A DNA stretch of 64,000 nucleotides from Aeromicrobium wangtongii (GTDB taxonomy: Bacteria; Actinomycetota; Actinomycetes; Propionibacteriales; Nocardioidaceae), in contig NZ_CP102173.1 in NCBI RefSeq assembly GCF_024584515.1, positions 3,627,612 to 3,691,611 of the forward strand, read 5' to 3'. The notes beneath the pieces were generated by a model, which made no database searches, was not told the origin of the DNA, and was given only the letters and a program-made list of their open reading frames with translations. Shown here one piece after another: positions 1 through 9,770 of the stretch. The number at the start of each line of letters is the position of its first letter. Within the stretch, counting starts at the first letter, position 1. A program made the translations under genes and the position numbers.

Positions 1-812
1 GTCAGGGCCAGGCCGATGGCAGCCATGCCGACGTCCTTCCAGTCCCGCTTGCCGGTGTCGGCCGCCGCCAGCATCGTGACGCCCACCAGGACCGCCGCCG
101 CGACGGCCACCGCGGCCACGACGAGCCAGACCGGTGCCGTGAAGAAGACCACCGCGATGAACAGGACCACCCCGACGATGATCGAGATGACCTCCAGGAT
201 CGTCACGAGCAGGTCGATGATGTCGGCGTGCTCGCGGATCCAGTTCTTGAGCCCGGCGAACCGGCCGTCGTCCCACTTGTCGGCGGCGTCCTCGATGCTG
301 TTCTTCGCGCGATCCGCGGCCGCATCCAGAGCGTGCATCGCATTGTTCAGCGCGGTGCAGGCCGCCGTGAGATCGGCCTGGGCGTTTTCACGACGTGTGT
401 TGGCGGACTCCTGGTCCGGGGTCAGCTCCTCGCCGGGGACCGGCGTCGTCTCGGGGTTCGTGTCGATGGTCTGCTGCGCGGCCTCCGCGTCCTGCAGCGC
501 CCTCCGTGTGTCCGTCCGGGCGGTGCCCACCTCCGTGGCCCAGGACGTCAGTGCCTCGGCGACCGACTCGTACCGGTCGACGACCTTGCCCAGGTTGTCC
601 AGCACCTCCTCGGCCTTCTGGGCGAAGACCTCGGCCGCATCGCCCTTCCACCCGTCGAGCTTGGCCAGCGCGGACAGCACGTCCTTGACATCGCCGGCAG
701 CCGTCGCCCGAGAGGCCATCTCCCGCGCGACCACGTCGACATCGTGCTCGCTGGCCGGGACGGGATCGCCGTCGCGCCCGACCAGGTGCCACTCCCCGCT
801 GCGGGCGGTCAC
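1..812 (-). CDS. T7SS cargo-type protein with WXG-like N-terminal domain (3' end cut by window edge)
   Basis: Begins at a GTG that overlaps the stop of the upstream WXG100-like gene by 4 nt (GTGA) and runs off the left edge; 270 codons are visible. Residues 1-110 are helical with a WxG at 55-57 (WKG), as in type VII secretion signal domains. A charged, alanine-rich helical stretch follows to about 195, then two hydrophobic segments at about 199-224 and 227-250. This resembles the secretion-signal half of polymorphic toxins or other T7SS substrates. The C-terminal part that would show any toxin activity lies outside the window, so function is open. The start is chosen from the overlap and from the helical domain beginning right after it. 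Confidence 0.72.
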   Translation of the reverse strand, partial: MTARSGEWHLVGRDGDPVPASEHDVDVVAREMASRATAAGDVKDVLSALAKLDGWKGDAAEVFAQKAEEVLDNLGKVVDRYESVAEALTSWATEVGTARTDTRRALQDAEAAQQTIDTNPETTPVPGEELTPDQESANTRRENAQADLTAACTALNNAMHALDAAADRAKNSIEDAADKWDDGRFAGLKNWIREHADIIDLLVTILEVISIIVGVVLFIAVVFFTAPVWLVVAAVAVAAAVLVGVTMLAAADTGKRDWKDVGMAAIGLAL

Positions 813-1102
813 TTCTCCATCACCTCGGCGATCTGGCGGGCCAGGTCCTCGTCGGTCTCCTCGAAGCCGTCGGCGGCCTGCTCGGCCAGCTCGCCCAACG
901 TGTCGAGCTTGCCGCACACGTAGTCGCGGTTGTGGTCCCAGTTGGAGTGGAAGGTGTCCATCGCTCCGACGACCGCACTGTGCCCCAGCTGGGCACGGGT
1001 GTACTCGACCTTGCCGTCGTTGTCCGTCATGTCCTTCGACAGCCCCGCCAGCTTCTTGGACAGGCCGCGCAGCTCCGTCGTCGCCACTTCCAGATCCCCC
1101 AT
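809..1102 (-). CDS. WXG100-like small helical protein (type VII secretion partner)
   Basis: A 97-residue, all-helical, acidic protein of the size and pattern of ESAT-6/WXG100 proteins. The central turn reads NWDHNRD, so the usual W-x-G is W-D-H here. The C-terminus ends in DLARQIAEVMEK. It is translationally coupled to the following gene, which carries a WXG-like domain with a canonical WKG. Such pairs usually form a heterodimer exported by an EccC-type ATPase, but no secretion machinery gene lies in this window. The family assignment rests on size, helicity and context; the pairing is inferred. Confidence 0.7.
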   Translation of the reverse strand: MGDLEVATTELRGLSKKLAGLSKDMTDNDGKVEYTRAQLGHSAVVGAMDTFHSNWDHNRDYVCGKLDTLGELAEQAADGFEETDEDLARQIAEVMEK

Positions 1103-1164
1103 GGCAGCAGATGCTACGACACTCTTCGCCCGGGCGTCCGGGCCTGGGTCCGTAGGCTTGAAGG

Positions 1165-1968
1165 GTGGACGAGCGACGGTGGCACGAGGTCCTCGGTGAC
1201 CGGCGCTGGCTGGTTCTCACCGGCGCCGGGGTCTCGACGGACTCCGGTATCCCGGACTACCGGGGCCCGGACTCGCCTCCGCGCACCCCGATGACCTACC
1301 AGGAGTTCATCCGGACGCCCGAGGCCCGGCAGCGCTACTGGGCCCGCGCGCACGTGGGGTGGAGCCGGATGCGGCAGGCCGAGCCGAACCTGACCCATCG
1401 CACCCTGGTGTCGATGCAGGCGGCCGGACGACTCACCGGCCTCATCACCCAGAACGTCGACGGCCTGCACGAGCGCGCCGGGCATCGTGACGTGATCGAC
1501 CTGCACGGCCGGATCGACCGGGTCGTCTGCCTGGCGTGCCACCAGGTGACCTCGCGCGCCGAGCTCCACGACCGGCTGTCCGCCCTCAATCCCGGCTACG
1601 AGGACCGTATCGGCGAGTTCGCCCCCGACGGCGACGTCGTGCTGGCCGACACCGCCGACTTCGTGGTGGCCGAGTGCCTGCGGTGCGGCGGAGACCTCAA
1701 GCCCGATGTGGTCTTCTTCGGCGAGAACGTCCCCAAGGACCGGGTCGAGCGCAGCTATGCGCTCGTGGCCGAGGCCGAGTCCCTGGTCGTCCTGGGCTCG
1801 TCGCTGCAGGTCATGTCGGGGCTGCGGTTCGTCAAGGCGGCCCACAAGCGGGGCATCCCGATCGTGATCGTCAACCGCGGAACCACCCGCGGCGACGACC
1901 TCGCGACGCTCAAGGTCGATGCCGGCTGCGCCGAGACGCTCCGCGCGGTCGGCGTGTCCACCGGCTGA
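1165..1968 (+). CDS. Sirtuin, NAD-dependent protein deacetylase (SIRT4-like class)
   Basis: The 267-residue protein has the sirtuin signature GAGVSTDSGIPDYRG at 20-34, the TQNVDGLH loop at 95-102, the catalytic His114 in DLHG, and two zinc Cys pairs (Cys122/125 and Cys171/174). The NAD-binding motif LGSSLQV follows. It should remove acyl groups from lysines using NAD, releasing nicotinamide and O-acyl-ADP-ribose. The DYRG form and the zinc spacing suit the class II (SIRT4-like) branch, in which deacylase or ADP-ribosyltransferase activity varies. The GTG start lies 6 nt after TAGGCT, so the mRNA may be leaderless. The gene stands alone, divergent from the T7SS pair. Confidence 0.93.
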   Translation: MDERRWHEVLGDRRWLVLTGAGVSTDSGIPDYRGPDSPPRTPMTYQEFIRTPEARQRYWARAHVGWSRMRQAEPNLTHRTLVSMQAAGRLTGLITQNVDGLHERAGHRDVIDLHGRIDRVVCLACHQVTSRAELHDRLSALNPGYEDRIGEFAPDGDVVLADTADFVVAECLRCGGDLKPDVVFFGENVPKDRVERSYALVAEAESLVVLGSSLQVMSGLRFVKAAHKRGIPIVIVNRGTTRGDDLATLKVDAGCAETLRAVGVSTG

Positions 1969-2032
1969 GCGAGGCAGGCCCGAGTTGCCGCTACGGTGCC
2001 TCTGACCGCACTCCCGCCAGAAAGGGCACCCC

Positions 2033-2791
2033 ATGAGCGACTCCGCACCTCCGCCGCCGCCCGGACAGCCGCCCGTCCCGCCCCCGTACGGCGCGCCCCC
2101 GCCGCCGCCCGCGTACGGCTCGGTGCCGCCGCCGCCCGCGTACGGCTCGGTGCCTCCGCCCCACCAGCCGCCGGCCTACACCGCCCCGCCGTCCTACCCA
2201 GCGGCCAGCGGCTACCCGGTCTCGTTCCAGTTCGCGAGCCCGGGCAAGATCGCCCGCTGGCGCCCGCTGGTGCACTGGCTGCTGGCGATCCCGCACTTCT
2301 TCATGCTCTACATCCTGAGCATCGTGGCCAGCGTGCTGGTGTTCGTCGCCTGGTTCGCGGGCGTGTTCGCCGGCAAGGTGCCCGCGGGCATGCAGGGGCT
2401 GATCATCGCCTACCTGCGCTACTCGGCACGGCTGCAGACGTACCTGATGTTCATGCGCGAGGAGTACCCGCCGTTCTCCTTCGACACCGACTTCGCCGAT
2501 CCGGGCAACGACCCCCGCACCCGCGTGGACGTCGTCCCGGCGATCGAGAACCGCAGCCGGCTCACGATCTTCTTCCGGATGTTCCTGCTGATCCCGCACT
2601 CGATCGTGGCGTTCTTCTTGTTCATCGCGCTGTACGTCGTGGCGATCATCGGCTGGTTCGCCGTCATCATCCTCGGTCGCTGGCCCGCGGGCCTGGAGTC
2701 GTTCATGGTCGGCTTCATCCGCTGGTCGACCCGCTTCAGCGCCTACGCCTACCTGGTGACCGACGAGTTCCCGCCGTTCGGCTTCGAGTAG
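2033..2791 (+). CDS. DUF4389 membrane protein with proline-rich N-terminus
   Basis: A 252-residue protein. Residues 1-60 are a Pro/Tyr/Ala-rich, low-complexity cytoplasmic tail with PPPPAYGSV repeats. Two homologous halves follow. Each has a hydrophobic pair of helices, then an arginine-containing amphipathic stretch (YLRYSARLQTYL and FIRWSTRFSAYAYL), and ends in EEYPPFSF or DEFPPFGF. This tandem arrangement is the DUF4389 family pattern. No biochemical role is established for the family. The gene stands between the sirtuin and convergent serA and has no obvious operon partner. Confidence 0.85.
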   Translation: MSDSAPPPPPGQPPVPPPYGAPPPPPAYGSVPPPPAYGSVPPPHQPPAYTAPPSYPAASGYPVSFQFASPGKIARWRPLVHWLLAIPHFFMLYILSIVASVLVFVAWFAGVFAGKVPAGMQGLIIAYLRYSARLQTYLMFMREEYPPFSFDTDFADPGNDPRTRVDVVPAIENRSRLTIFFRMFLLIPHSIVAFFLFIALYVVAIIGWFAVIILGRWPAGLESFMVGFIRWSTRFSAYAYLVTDEFPPFGFE

Positions 2792-2806
2792 CCGGCTGCG
2801 CCTGCG

Positions 2807-4063
2807 TCAGCTCAGCTGGCGCAGGCGCACGGTCTCGGGCAGTGCCGCGAGCTCGGCCAGCACCTCGGGACCGACCTCCTCGGCCACGTCGGTGAGCACG
2901 TAGCCGATCTCGCCACGGGTCGACAGCGACTGGGCCTCGAGGTTGACGCCGTGCTCGCCGAGCACCGCGTTGATGCGGGCCAGGACGCCCGGGGCGTTGC
3001 GGTGCACGAGCGCCAGCCGGTGCTTGTCCAGGTCGGCGGGCAGGTTGATGCCCGGCATGTTGACGCTCAGCGACGTCCCGCCGAAGGCGGCGTACGAGCG
3101 CAGCTTGGAGGCGACGAAGCGGCCGATGTCCTGCTGCGCCTCCTCGGTCGACCCACCCACGTGCGGGGTCAGGATGACGTTCTTGAGGCCACGCAGGTCC
3201 GAGTCGAACTGGTCGCCCTGGCGCTTGGGCTCGATCGGGAAGACGTCGACCGCGGCGCCGGCGATGTGGCCGGACTCCAGGTGCTTGCGCAGGGCCGCGG
3301 TGTCGACCGCGATGCCGCGCGACAGGTTCAGGAACAGCGACCGCGGCTTCATCTGGGACATCTCGTCGTCACCGAACAGGCCGGCGTTGCCGGGACGTCC
3401 GTCGACGTGCAGCGTCACGACGTCCGCGACCGCGAGCAGCTCCTCCAGCGTCGAGCAGCGCTTCGCGTTGCCGAGCGCGAGCTTGTCGTCGATGTCGTAG
3501 AAGACCACCGAGAGGCCCAGCGCCTCGGCGATGACCGACAGCTGGCTGCCGATGTTGCCGTAGCCGATGATGCCCAGCGTGCGCCCGCGGATCTCGTGGC
3601 TGCCGGCGGCCGACTTGTTCCACACCCCGTTGTGCATGTCGGTGGACTTCTCGTGCAGCCGGCGCGCGAGCGAGATGATCTCGGCGATCGCGAGCTCGAC
3701 GACGCTGCGGGTGTTGGAGTACGGGGCGTTGAACACCGCGACACCCCGTGCGGTCGCGGCCGCGAGGTCGATCTGGTTGGTGCCGATGCAGAACGCACCG
3801 ATCGCGAGCAGGTCGGGCGCCGCGTCCAGGACCTTCTCGGTGACATAGGTCGTGGACCGGATGCCCAGCAGGTGCACGCCCTGGATCGCCTCGATGAGCT
3901 CGTCCTCGCCGAGCGCACCGTCGCGGGTCTCCACCTGGAAGCCCTTGCCACGCAGGAAGTCGGCGCCGTCGGTGTGGATGTTCTCCAGCAGCAGGACGCG
4001 GACGTCCTCGTCCGCCAGCCGGGCGGTGGGGAACGGTTCAGTGGTCGTCATGGTCATCATCAT
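2807..4063 (-). CDS. serA: D-3-phosphoglycerate dehydrogenase
   Basis: This enzyme oxidises 3-phosphoglycerate with NAD, the first step of serine synthesis. The ATG at 4063 follows GGAGG with 8 nt spacing and gives 418 residues; an upstream in-frame ATG at 4159 lacks this. The Rossmann motif GYGNIG is at about 167-172. The substrate and catalytic residues lie in LNLSRG and TPHVGGSTEEAQ. The last 75 residues form an ACT domain (from HRNAPGVLARINAVL), the site for serine feedback inhibition in the E. coli-type short enzyme. It lacks the extra ASB domain of the long mycobacterial SerA. It is monocistronic and convergent with the DUF4389 gene. Confidence 0.93.
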   Translation of the reverse strand: MMMTMTTTEPFPTARLADEDVRVLLLENIHTDGADFLRGKGFQVETRDGALGEDELIEAIQGVHLLGIRSTTYVTEKVLDAAPDLLAIGAFCIGTNQIDLAAATARGVAVFNAPYSNTRSVVELAIAEIISLARRLHEKSTDMHNGVWNKSAAGSHEIRGRTLGIIGYGNIGSQLSVIAEALGLSVVFYDIDDKLALGNAKRCSTLEELLAVADVVTLHVDGRPGNAGLFGDDEMSQMKPRSLFLNLSRGIAVDTAALRKHLESGHIAGAAVDVFPIEPKRQGDQFDSDLRGLKNVILTPHVGGSTEEAQQDIGRFVASKLRSYAAFGGTSLSVNMPGINLPADLDKHRLALVHRNAPGVLARINAVLGEHGVNLEAQSLSTRGEIGYVLTDVAEEVGPEVLAELAALPETVRLRQLS

Positions 4064-4205
4064 CTCTGGTGCCTCCAGGTCAGCGGAACTCGGCTGACGT
4101 GGGGCCCAGGCGAACGGTCCCGATGTCGTGTGTCGCAGTCGCTCCCCGGTGGTACCCACCTGAACGCCAGTCGCGTCTGCTTGGCCGCCAGTCTAGCGGC
4201 GACTC

Positions 4206-4643
4206 CTACAGCTTCTTGTAGGCGTCCGCGAACTGGGCCAGCACCTCGGCGGGGACGTCGCGGTCCAGGTTGGCCAGGCGCACCTGACCCTGGGCCACGA
4301 GGCGGCCGTCCTGGTCGGTCGAGTCGACGTGCCAGAGCTGCTGGCTGCGCCCGCGGTGGATCGGCGTCGCCGTGACGGTGATGACATCACCCGGTGCGGC
4401 CTGACGGAGGAAGTCGGTCGAGTTGTTGGTGCCGACCACGACCCCCTTGCCCACGGTCTGGAGCCAGATGTGCCCCGCGACGCTGGCGGTCGACTCGTGG
4501 ACGGCGCAGTAGACGCCGCCGTGCGGGATGCCGAAGGGCTGCAGGTGCTGCGGCCCGATCTCGAAGCGCGCCACGACCTTGTCGGGGCCGGCCTCGATGT
4601 GCTCGACGCCCAGCATGCCGTCCAGTCCGGGGATCTCAGTCAT
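4206..4643 (-). CDS. PaaI/YdiI-type hotdog-fold acyl-CoA thioesterase
   Basis: A 145-residue single hotdog domain. The motif PFGIPHGGVYCAVHEST contains the HGG turn and the acidic catalytic residue expected in the PaaI/MenI family, and the second half carries VTATPIHRGRSQQLWHV, also typical. Substrates in this family include aromatic or menaquinone-pathway acyl-CoAs; the true substrate cannot be read from sequence. The start at 4643 (MTEIPGLDGM) fits the family N-terminus. Its promoter lies back to back with the copper operon promoter, 57 nt from csoR. Confidence 0.88.
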   Translation of the reverse strand: MTEIPGLDGMLGVEHIEAGPDKVVARFEIGPQHLQPFGIPHGGVYCAVHESTASVAGHIWLQTVGKGVVVGTNNSTDFLRQAAPGDVITVTATPIHRGRSQQLWHVDSTDQDGRLVAQGQVRLANLDRDVPAEVLAQFADAYKKL

Positions 4644-4664
4644 GGCTCCAACCCTAGGGGGCCC

Positions 4665-4700
4665 TTGAACGGCATACCCCCTGGGGGTATCGTCGCCCTT
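4665..4700 (+). promoter_or_regulatory. CsoR-controlled copper promoter and operator
   Basis: A -35 box TTGAAC (4665-4670) and a -10 box TATCGT (4688-4693) are separated by 17 nt. The spacer is almost wholly the perfect 17-nt palindrome ATACCCCCTGGGGGTAT (4674-4690), which matches the G/C-tract operator known for CsoR repressors. The ATG of csoR is 7 nt after the -10 box, so the transcript is probably leaderless. A bound repressor would block RNA polymerase, giving copper-inducible autoregulation. Confidence 0.88.
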
Positions 4701-4994
4701 ATGGACCACGCAGCACCCGGATACTCCGACGACAAGATCGCCGTCCTCAAGCGACTGCGACGCATCGAGGGACAGGTGCGCGGGCTGACCCGCATGGTCG
4801 AGGACGACACCTACTGCATCGACGTCCTGACCCAGGTCTCCGCGACGACCAAGGCCCTGGAGTCCGTCGCGCTCAAGCTGCTCGATGAGCACCTGGCCCA
4901 CTGTGTCGTCGACGCGGCCCGGGCCGGCGGCGACCAGGCCGACATCAAGGTCAAGGAAGCATCCGACGCGATCGCGCGTCTCGTTCGTTCCTGA
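4701..4994 (+). CDS. csoR: Copper-sensing transcriptional repressor CsoR
   Basis: A 97-residue all-helical protein of the CsoR/RcnR family. The Cu(I) ligands Cys39, His64 and Cys68 have the same spacing as Cys36, His61 and Cys65 of Mycobacterium tuberculosis CsoR. The N-terminal [11 protein letters not shown] helix is the conserved DNA-binding face. Without copper it should hold the palindrome in its own promoter; Cu(I) binding releases it and turns on copZ and copA just downstream. Confidence 0.95.
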   Translation: MDHAAPGYSDDKIAVLKRLRRIEGQVRGLTRMVEDDTYCIDVLTQVSATTKALESVALKLLDEHLAHCVVDAARAGGDQADIKVKEASDAIARLVRS

Positions 4995-5008
4995 GAGGAC
5001 ACCCACCC

Positions 5009-5241
5009 ATGAGCAGCAGCACCTACCGCGTCACCGGCATGACCTGCGAGCACTGCGTCGCCGCCGTCACCGAGGAGCTCACCGCCCTCGACGGCGTCAC
5101 CGCGGTCAGCATCGACCTGGTCGCCGGCGGAACCTCCGACGTCACCGTCGAGAGCAGCGCCCCCCTGGACACCGCCGCGGTCGCCGAGGCCGTCGACGAG
5201 GCGGGGTACGCGCTGGCAGGTCCTCGCGACCTGCCCCTGGC

Positions 5242-5245
<4 letters not shown>
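5009..5245 (+). CDS. copZ: Copper chaperone, heavy-metal-associated domain
   Basis: A 78-residue single HMA domain with the metal motif GMTCEHC near the N-terminus and the usual ferredoxin-like alternation. It should carry Cu(I) in the cytoplasm to the CopA pump. It sits 14 nt after csoR and its TGA overlaps the copA ATG (ATGA), so the three genes form one translationally coupled operon. Confidence 0.93.
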
Positions 5246-7434
<2,189 letters not shown>

Positions 7435-7460
7435 CGTCCCTGCCGTGGCATCGTCACAGA

Positions 7461-8402
7461 ATGTGCGCGTGGTGGTGCGCCGTACTCCTGGTTCTCGGTC
7501 TCCCGGGTCCGGTACGGCACGAGACCGTGTCAGCGTCCGTCGCGACACGGCCCGCCCCCTCGCGGGCTGCGGCGGACCTGCCTCCCGGCTACACCAACGG
7601 GTGCCACCTGGACCAGAGCCGCACCACTCCGCGGGGCTGCGTCTACGGCGACAAGCGGGCCAAGCGGACGATCACCCTGGTCGGGGACTCCAAGGCCCGC
7701 CAGTGGCTGCCCACCCTGGATCGCTACGGCAAGGCCGCGAAGTGGCGGATCGTGGCCCACACGAAGTCCGCCTGTCCGTTCACCCAGGCCGCTGTCCCCC
7801 AGGCGCGGACGGGTCGGCGGTACGCCTCCTGCGCCCGGTGGAACGACCGGGTCCTGTCCCGGCTCCGAAGGGACCGGCCGCGGGTGGTGGTCGTCGCCCT
7901 GTACGCCAAGTACGCGCTGGCGTCCCGGACCGCGACGACCACGGAGCAACGCCAGGCCGCGATGGCGCAGGGCATGCGCGCCTCGTGGCGGTCCGTGACG
8001 AAGGCGGGGTCCGAGCTGGTCGTGCTCAACTCGACGCCGTACATCGGGATGCCGTACCGCCGGCACCCGACGTGGCTCGCCTCGTCGTGCGTGGCGGCGC
8101 ACCGCACCCGTACCGACCTGTGCGACGTCCCCGCGGCGAAGGCGCTGAGCGGTCCGGCGGTGTGGACCCAACAGGATCGTGACCGGGTGCTCACCGGCCT
8201 CGACGACGTGCACCTCATCGACCTCAACCCTCGGCTGTGCAGCTCGCGCACGTGCCGGGTCGTGCTGGGTCACGTGCTGGTCTACCGGGACACCCATCAC
8301 CTGACCGCGACCATCGCCCGACGGTTGTACCCCTACCTGCGCAACCGCCTCACCCCCCTGCTGAGCCAGCGGTCCCGTCAGGCCAGCTCGGCCAGCAGCT
8401 GA
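7461..8402 (+). CDS. Secreted SGNH-hydrolase-like protein
   Basis: A 313-residue protein with an N-terminal hydrophobic signal (AVLLVLGLPG) ending near the AAA at about 35. The block ITLVGDSKARQWLPTL is the GDS nucleophile block of the SGNH domain found at the C-terminus of OafA-type acyltransferases; here the usual His after Ser is Lys. YRDTHHLTA near the C-terminus supplies the Asp/His pair. Cysteines at GCHL, GCVY, SACPF and SCVA suggest disulfides outside the cell. It is a free-standing SGNH domain with no acyltransferase half, so it may remove or transfer acyl groups on a surface glycan. The start at 7461 is the first Met before the signal; its 3' end overlaps the convergent epimerase gene by 25 bp. 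Confidence 0.75.
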   Translation: MCAWWCAVLLVLGLPGPVRHETVSASVATRPAPSRAAADLPPGYTNGCHLDQSRTTPRGCVYGDKRAKRTITLVGDSKARQWLPTLDRYGKAAKWRIVAHTKSACPFTQAAVPQARTGRRYASCARWNDRVLSRLRRDRPRVVVVALYAKYALASRTATTTEQRQAAMAQGMRASWRSVTKAGSELVVLNSTPYIGMPYRRHPTWLASSCVAAHRTRTDLCDVPAAKALSGPAVWTQQDRDRVLTGLDDVHLIDLNPRLCSSRTCRVVLGHVLVYRDTHHLTATIARRLYPYLRNRLTPLLSQRSRQASSASS

Positions 8403-9355
8403 AGCTCCTCCGCGCGGGACAGACCGGCCGCGCGAGGACGGTCGAGGCCACGGTCACGCTCGTCGGCGAGGGTGTCGGCAAGGGTGCGGTCGAGCGGTCG
8501 GCGCACCAGGCCCCACCCGATCGCACGGGCGTCGTCCATCCGGCCCATGCCGTGATGGCTCGCCGGCAGCCACAACGGCAGCGAGCGCGGTCCCATCCAC
8601 TCCTGGACGCCGTGCTCGTGCAGCCAGTCCACGACCGGCACGACGCGTCGGCCCGTGAAGCCGCTGACCTCGGCGGACACCGCGATCAGCTCGTCCACCG
8701 TGGTGCGGCTGCCGGCGCCGTGGACGATGCCGGTCGCACCTCGCTCGGCCGAGCGCACGATCCACGCCGCCAGGTCACGGACGTCGATGACCTGCATCGG
8801 CTGGTGCGCGACATCCGGGACGAGCACGTCCTGGTCGCCGGCCAGCGCGAAGCGCGAGACGTAGTAGCCCAAGCGGTCCGAACGATCTCCGGGACCGCCG
8901 ATCAGGCCGGCCCGGACCACCAGGTGCCGGGGCAGCGTCGTCACCGCCTGCTCACAGGCGACCTTGGCGTGGCCGTACTCCTCGGGCGTGGCCTCGTCGG
9001 CCTCCAGCGGTTCCAGCAGCGGGGACGACTCGGTCAGCGGTCCGCTCTGATCGGCGTACACCGAACCCGTCGAGACGAACGTCCAGTGCCCGGCCCGACC
9101 ACCGAGGGCCGCCACGGCCGACCTGACCTGGCCGGGCTGGCGGGACAGGTCGACGACCAGGTCCCACGCACGATCGGCCACCGCATCGTAGGCGCCGGGA
9201 GCCGACCGGTCCGCTCGGACGAAGGTCGCGCCGGCGGGCGCCTGTCCGGACTCGCCGCGGGCCAGGCAGGTGACGTCGTGGCCCCTGCCCAACGCCTCCC
9301 GCGCGATGCAGCCACCGACCCAGGAGGTCCCACCCAGCACGAGCATCGTCGTCAT
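8378..9355 (-). CDS. NAD-dependent epimerase/dehydratase-family (extended SDR) protein
   Basis: A 325-residue extended short-chain dehydrogenase-like protein. The glycine-rich nucleotide site is at the very N-terminus (MLVLGGTSWVGG). FVSTGSVYAD supplies Ser/Thr, and the expected Tyr-x3-Lys appears as EYGHAKVACE. Such reductases often act on nucleotide sugars or flavonoid-like ketones; the substrate is unknown. The ATG at 9355 (MTTML) is preferred over the Met three codons later. It stands between two plus-strand genes. Confidence 0.8.
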   Translation of the reverse strand: MTTMLVLGGTSWVGGCIAREALGRGHDVTCLARGESGQAPAGATFVRADRSAPGAYDAVADRAWDLVVDLSRQPGQVRSAVAALGGRAGHWTFVSTGSVYADQSGPLTESSPLLEPLEADEATPEEYGHAKVACEQAVTTLPRHLVVRAGLIGGPGDRSDRLGYYVSRFALAGDQDVLVPDVAHQPMQVIDVRDLAAWIVRSAERGATGIVHGAGSRTTVDELIAVSAEVSGFTGRRVVPVVDWLHEHGVQEWMGPRSLPLWLPASHHGMGRMDDARAIGWGLVRRPLDRTLADTLADERDRGLDRPRAAGLSRAEELQLLAELA

Positions 9356-9457
9356 CGACCCATCACAGCACGGATACCGGCAGCACCGACAGCGGTGTTC
9401 ACTCCCGGCGCAACGCGCGCACGCGATCCGCTGGCGCAACGGGCATAGCCTGTTCTC

Positions 9458-9766
9458 ATGTCTTCTGAGCTCTTGACCGTCACCGGCACCGTCTACTTCC
9501 GCGAGAAGATCAGCCTTCCTCCGGGCGCGATCGCCACGATCAAGCTGGTGGACGGCGAGGGCGAGGTGCTGGCCGGCACCGCGATCAGCTCGGTCGCCGT
9601 ACCGACCGAGTTCAGCCTCTCGGCCGATCCGGCGTTCGCGCCCGATCCGGACCAGCTGTTCATCTGGGCCGCGCTGCGCAGCGAGGCCGGCGTGTGGGGA
9701 ACCACCGAGCTCGTGCCCGTCACCGCCGACGCCAACGCCGTGCTGCTGACCAAGATCGAGGACTGA
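9458..9766 (+). CDS. YbaY/YscW-like small beta-sandwich protein
   Basis: A 102-residue protein whose sequence (GTVYFREKISLPPGAIATIKLVD near the start) matches the YbaY family pattern, a beta-sandwich seen alone or as a lipoprotein. No signal peptide is present here, so it is probably cytoplasmic, or exported by an unclear route. Function in the family is not settled. A TAGCCT box ends 6 nt before the ATG, suggesting a leaderless transcript. The ABC exporter gene starts 4 nt after its stop. Confidence 0.75.
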   Translation: MSSELLTVTGTVYFREKISLPPGAIATIKLVDGEGEVLAGTAISSVAVPTEFSLSADPAFAPDPDQLFIWAALRSEAGVWGTTELVPVTADANAVLLTKIED

Positions 9767-9770
9767 CCGG

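Noticed and set aside
16..1155. A long plus-strand frame at the left edge.
   Set aside because: It is a low-complexity Ser/Arg/Ala shadow of the two T7SS-type genes on the minus strand.
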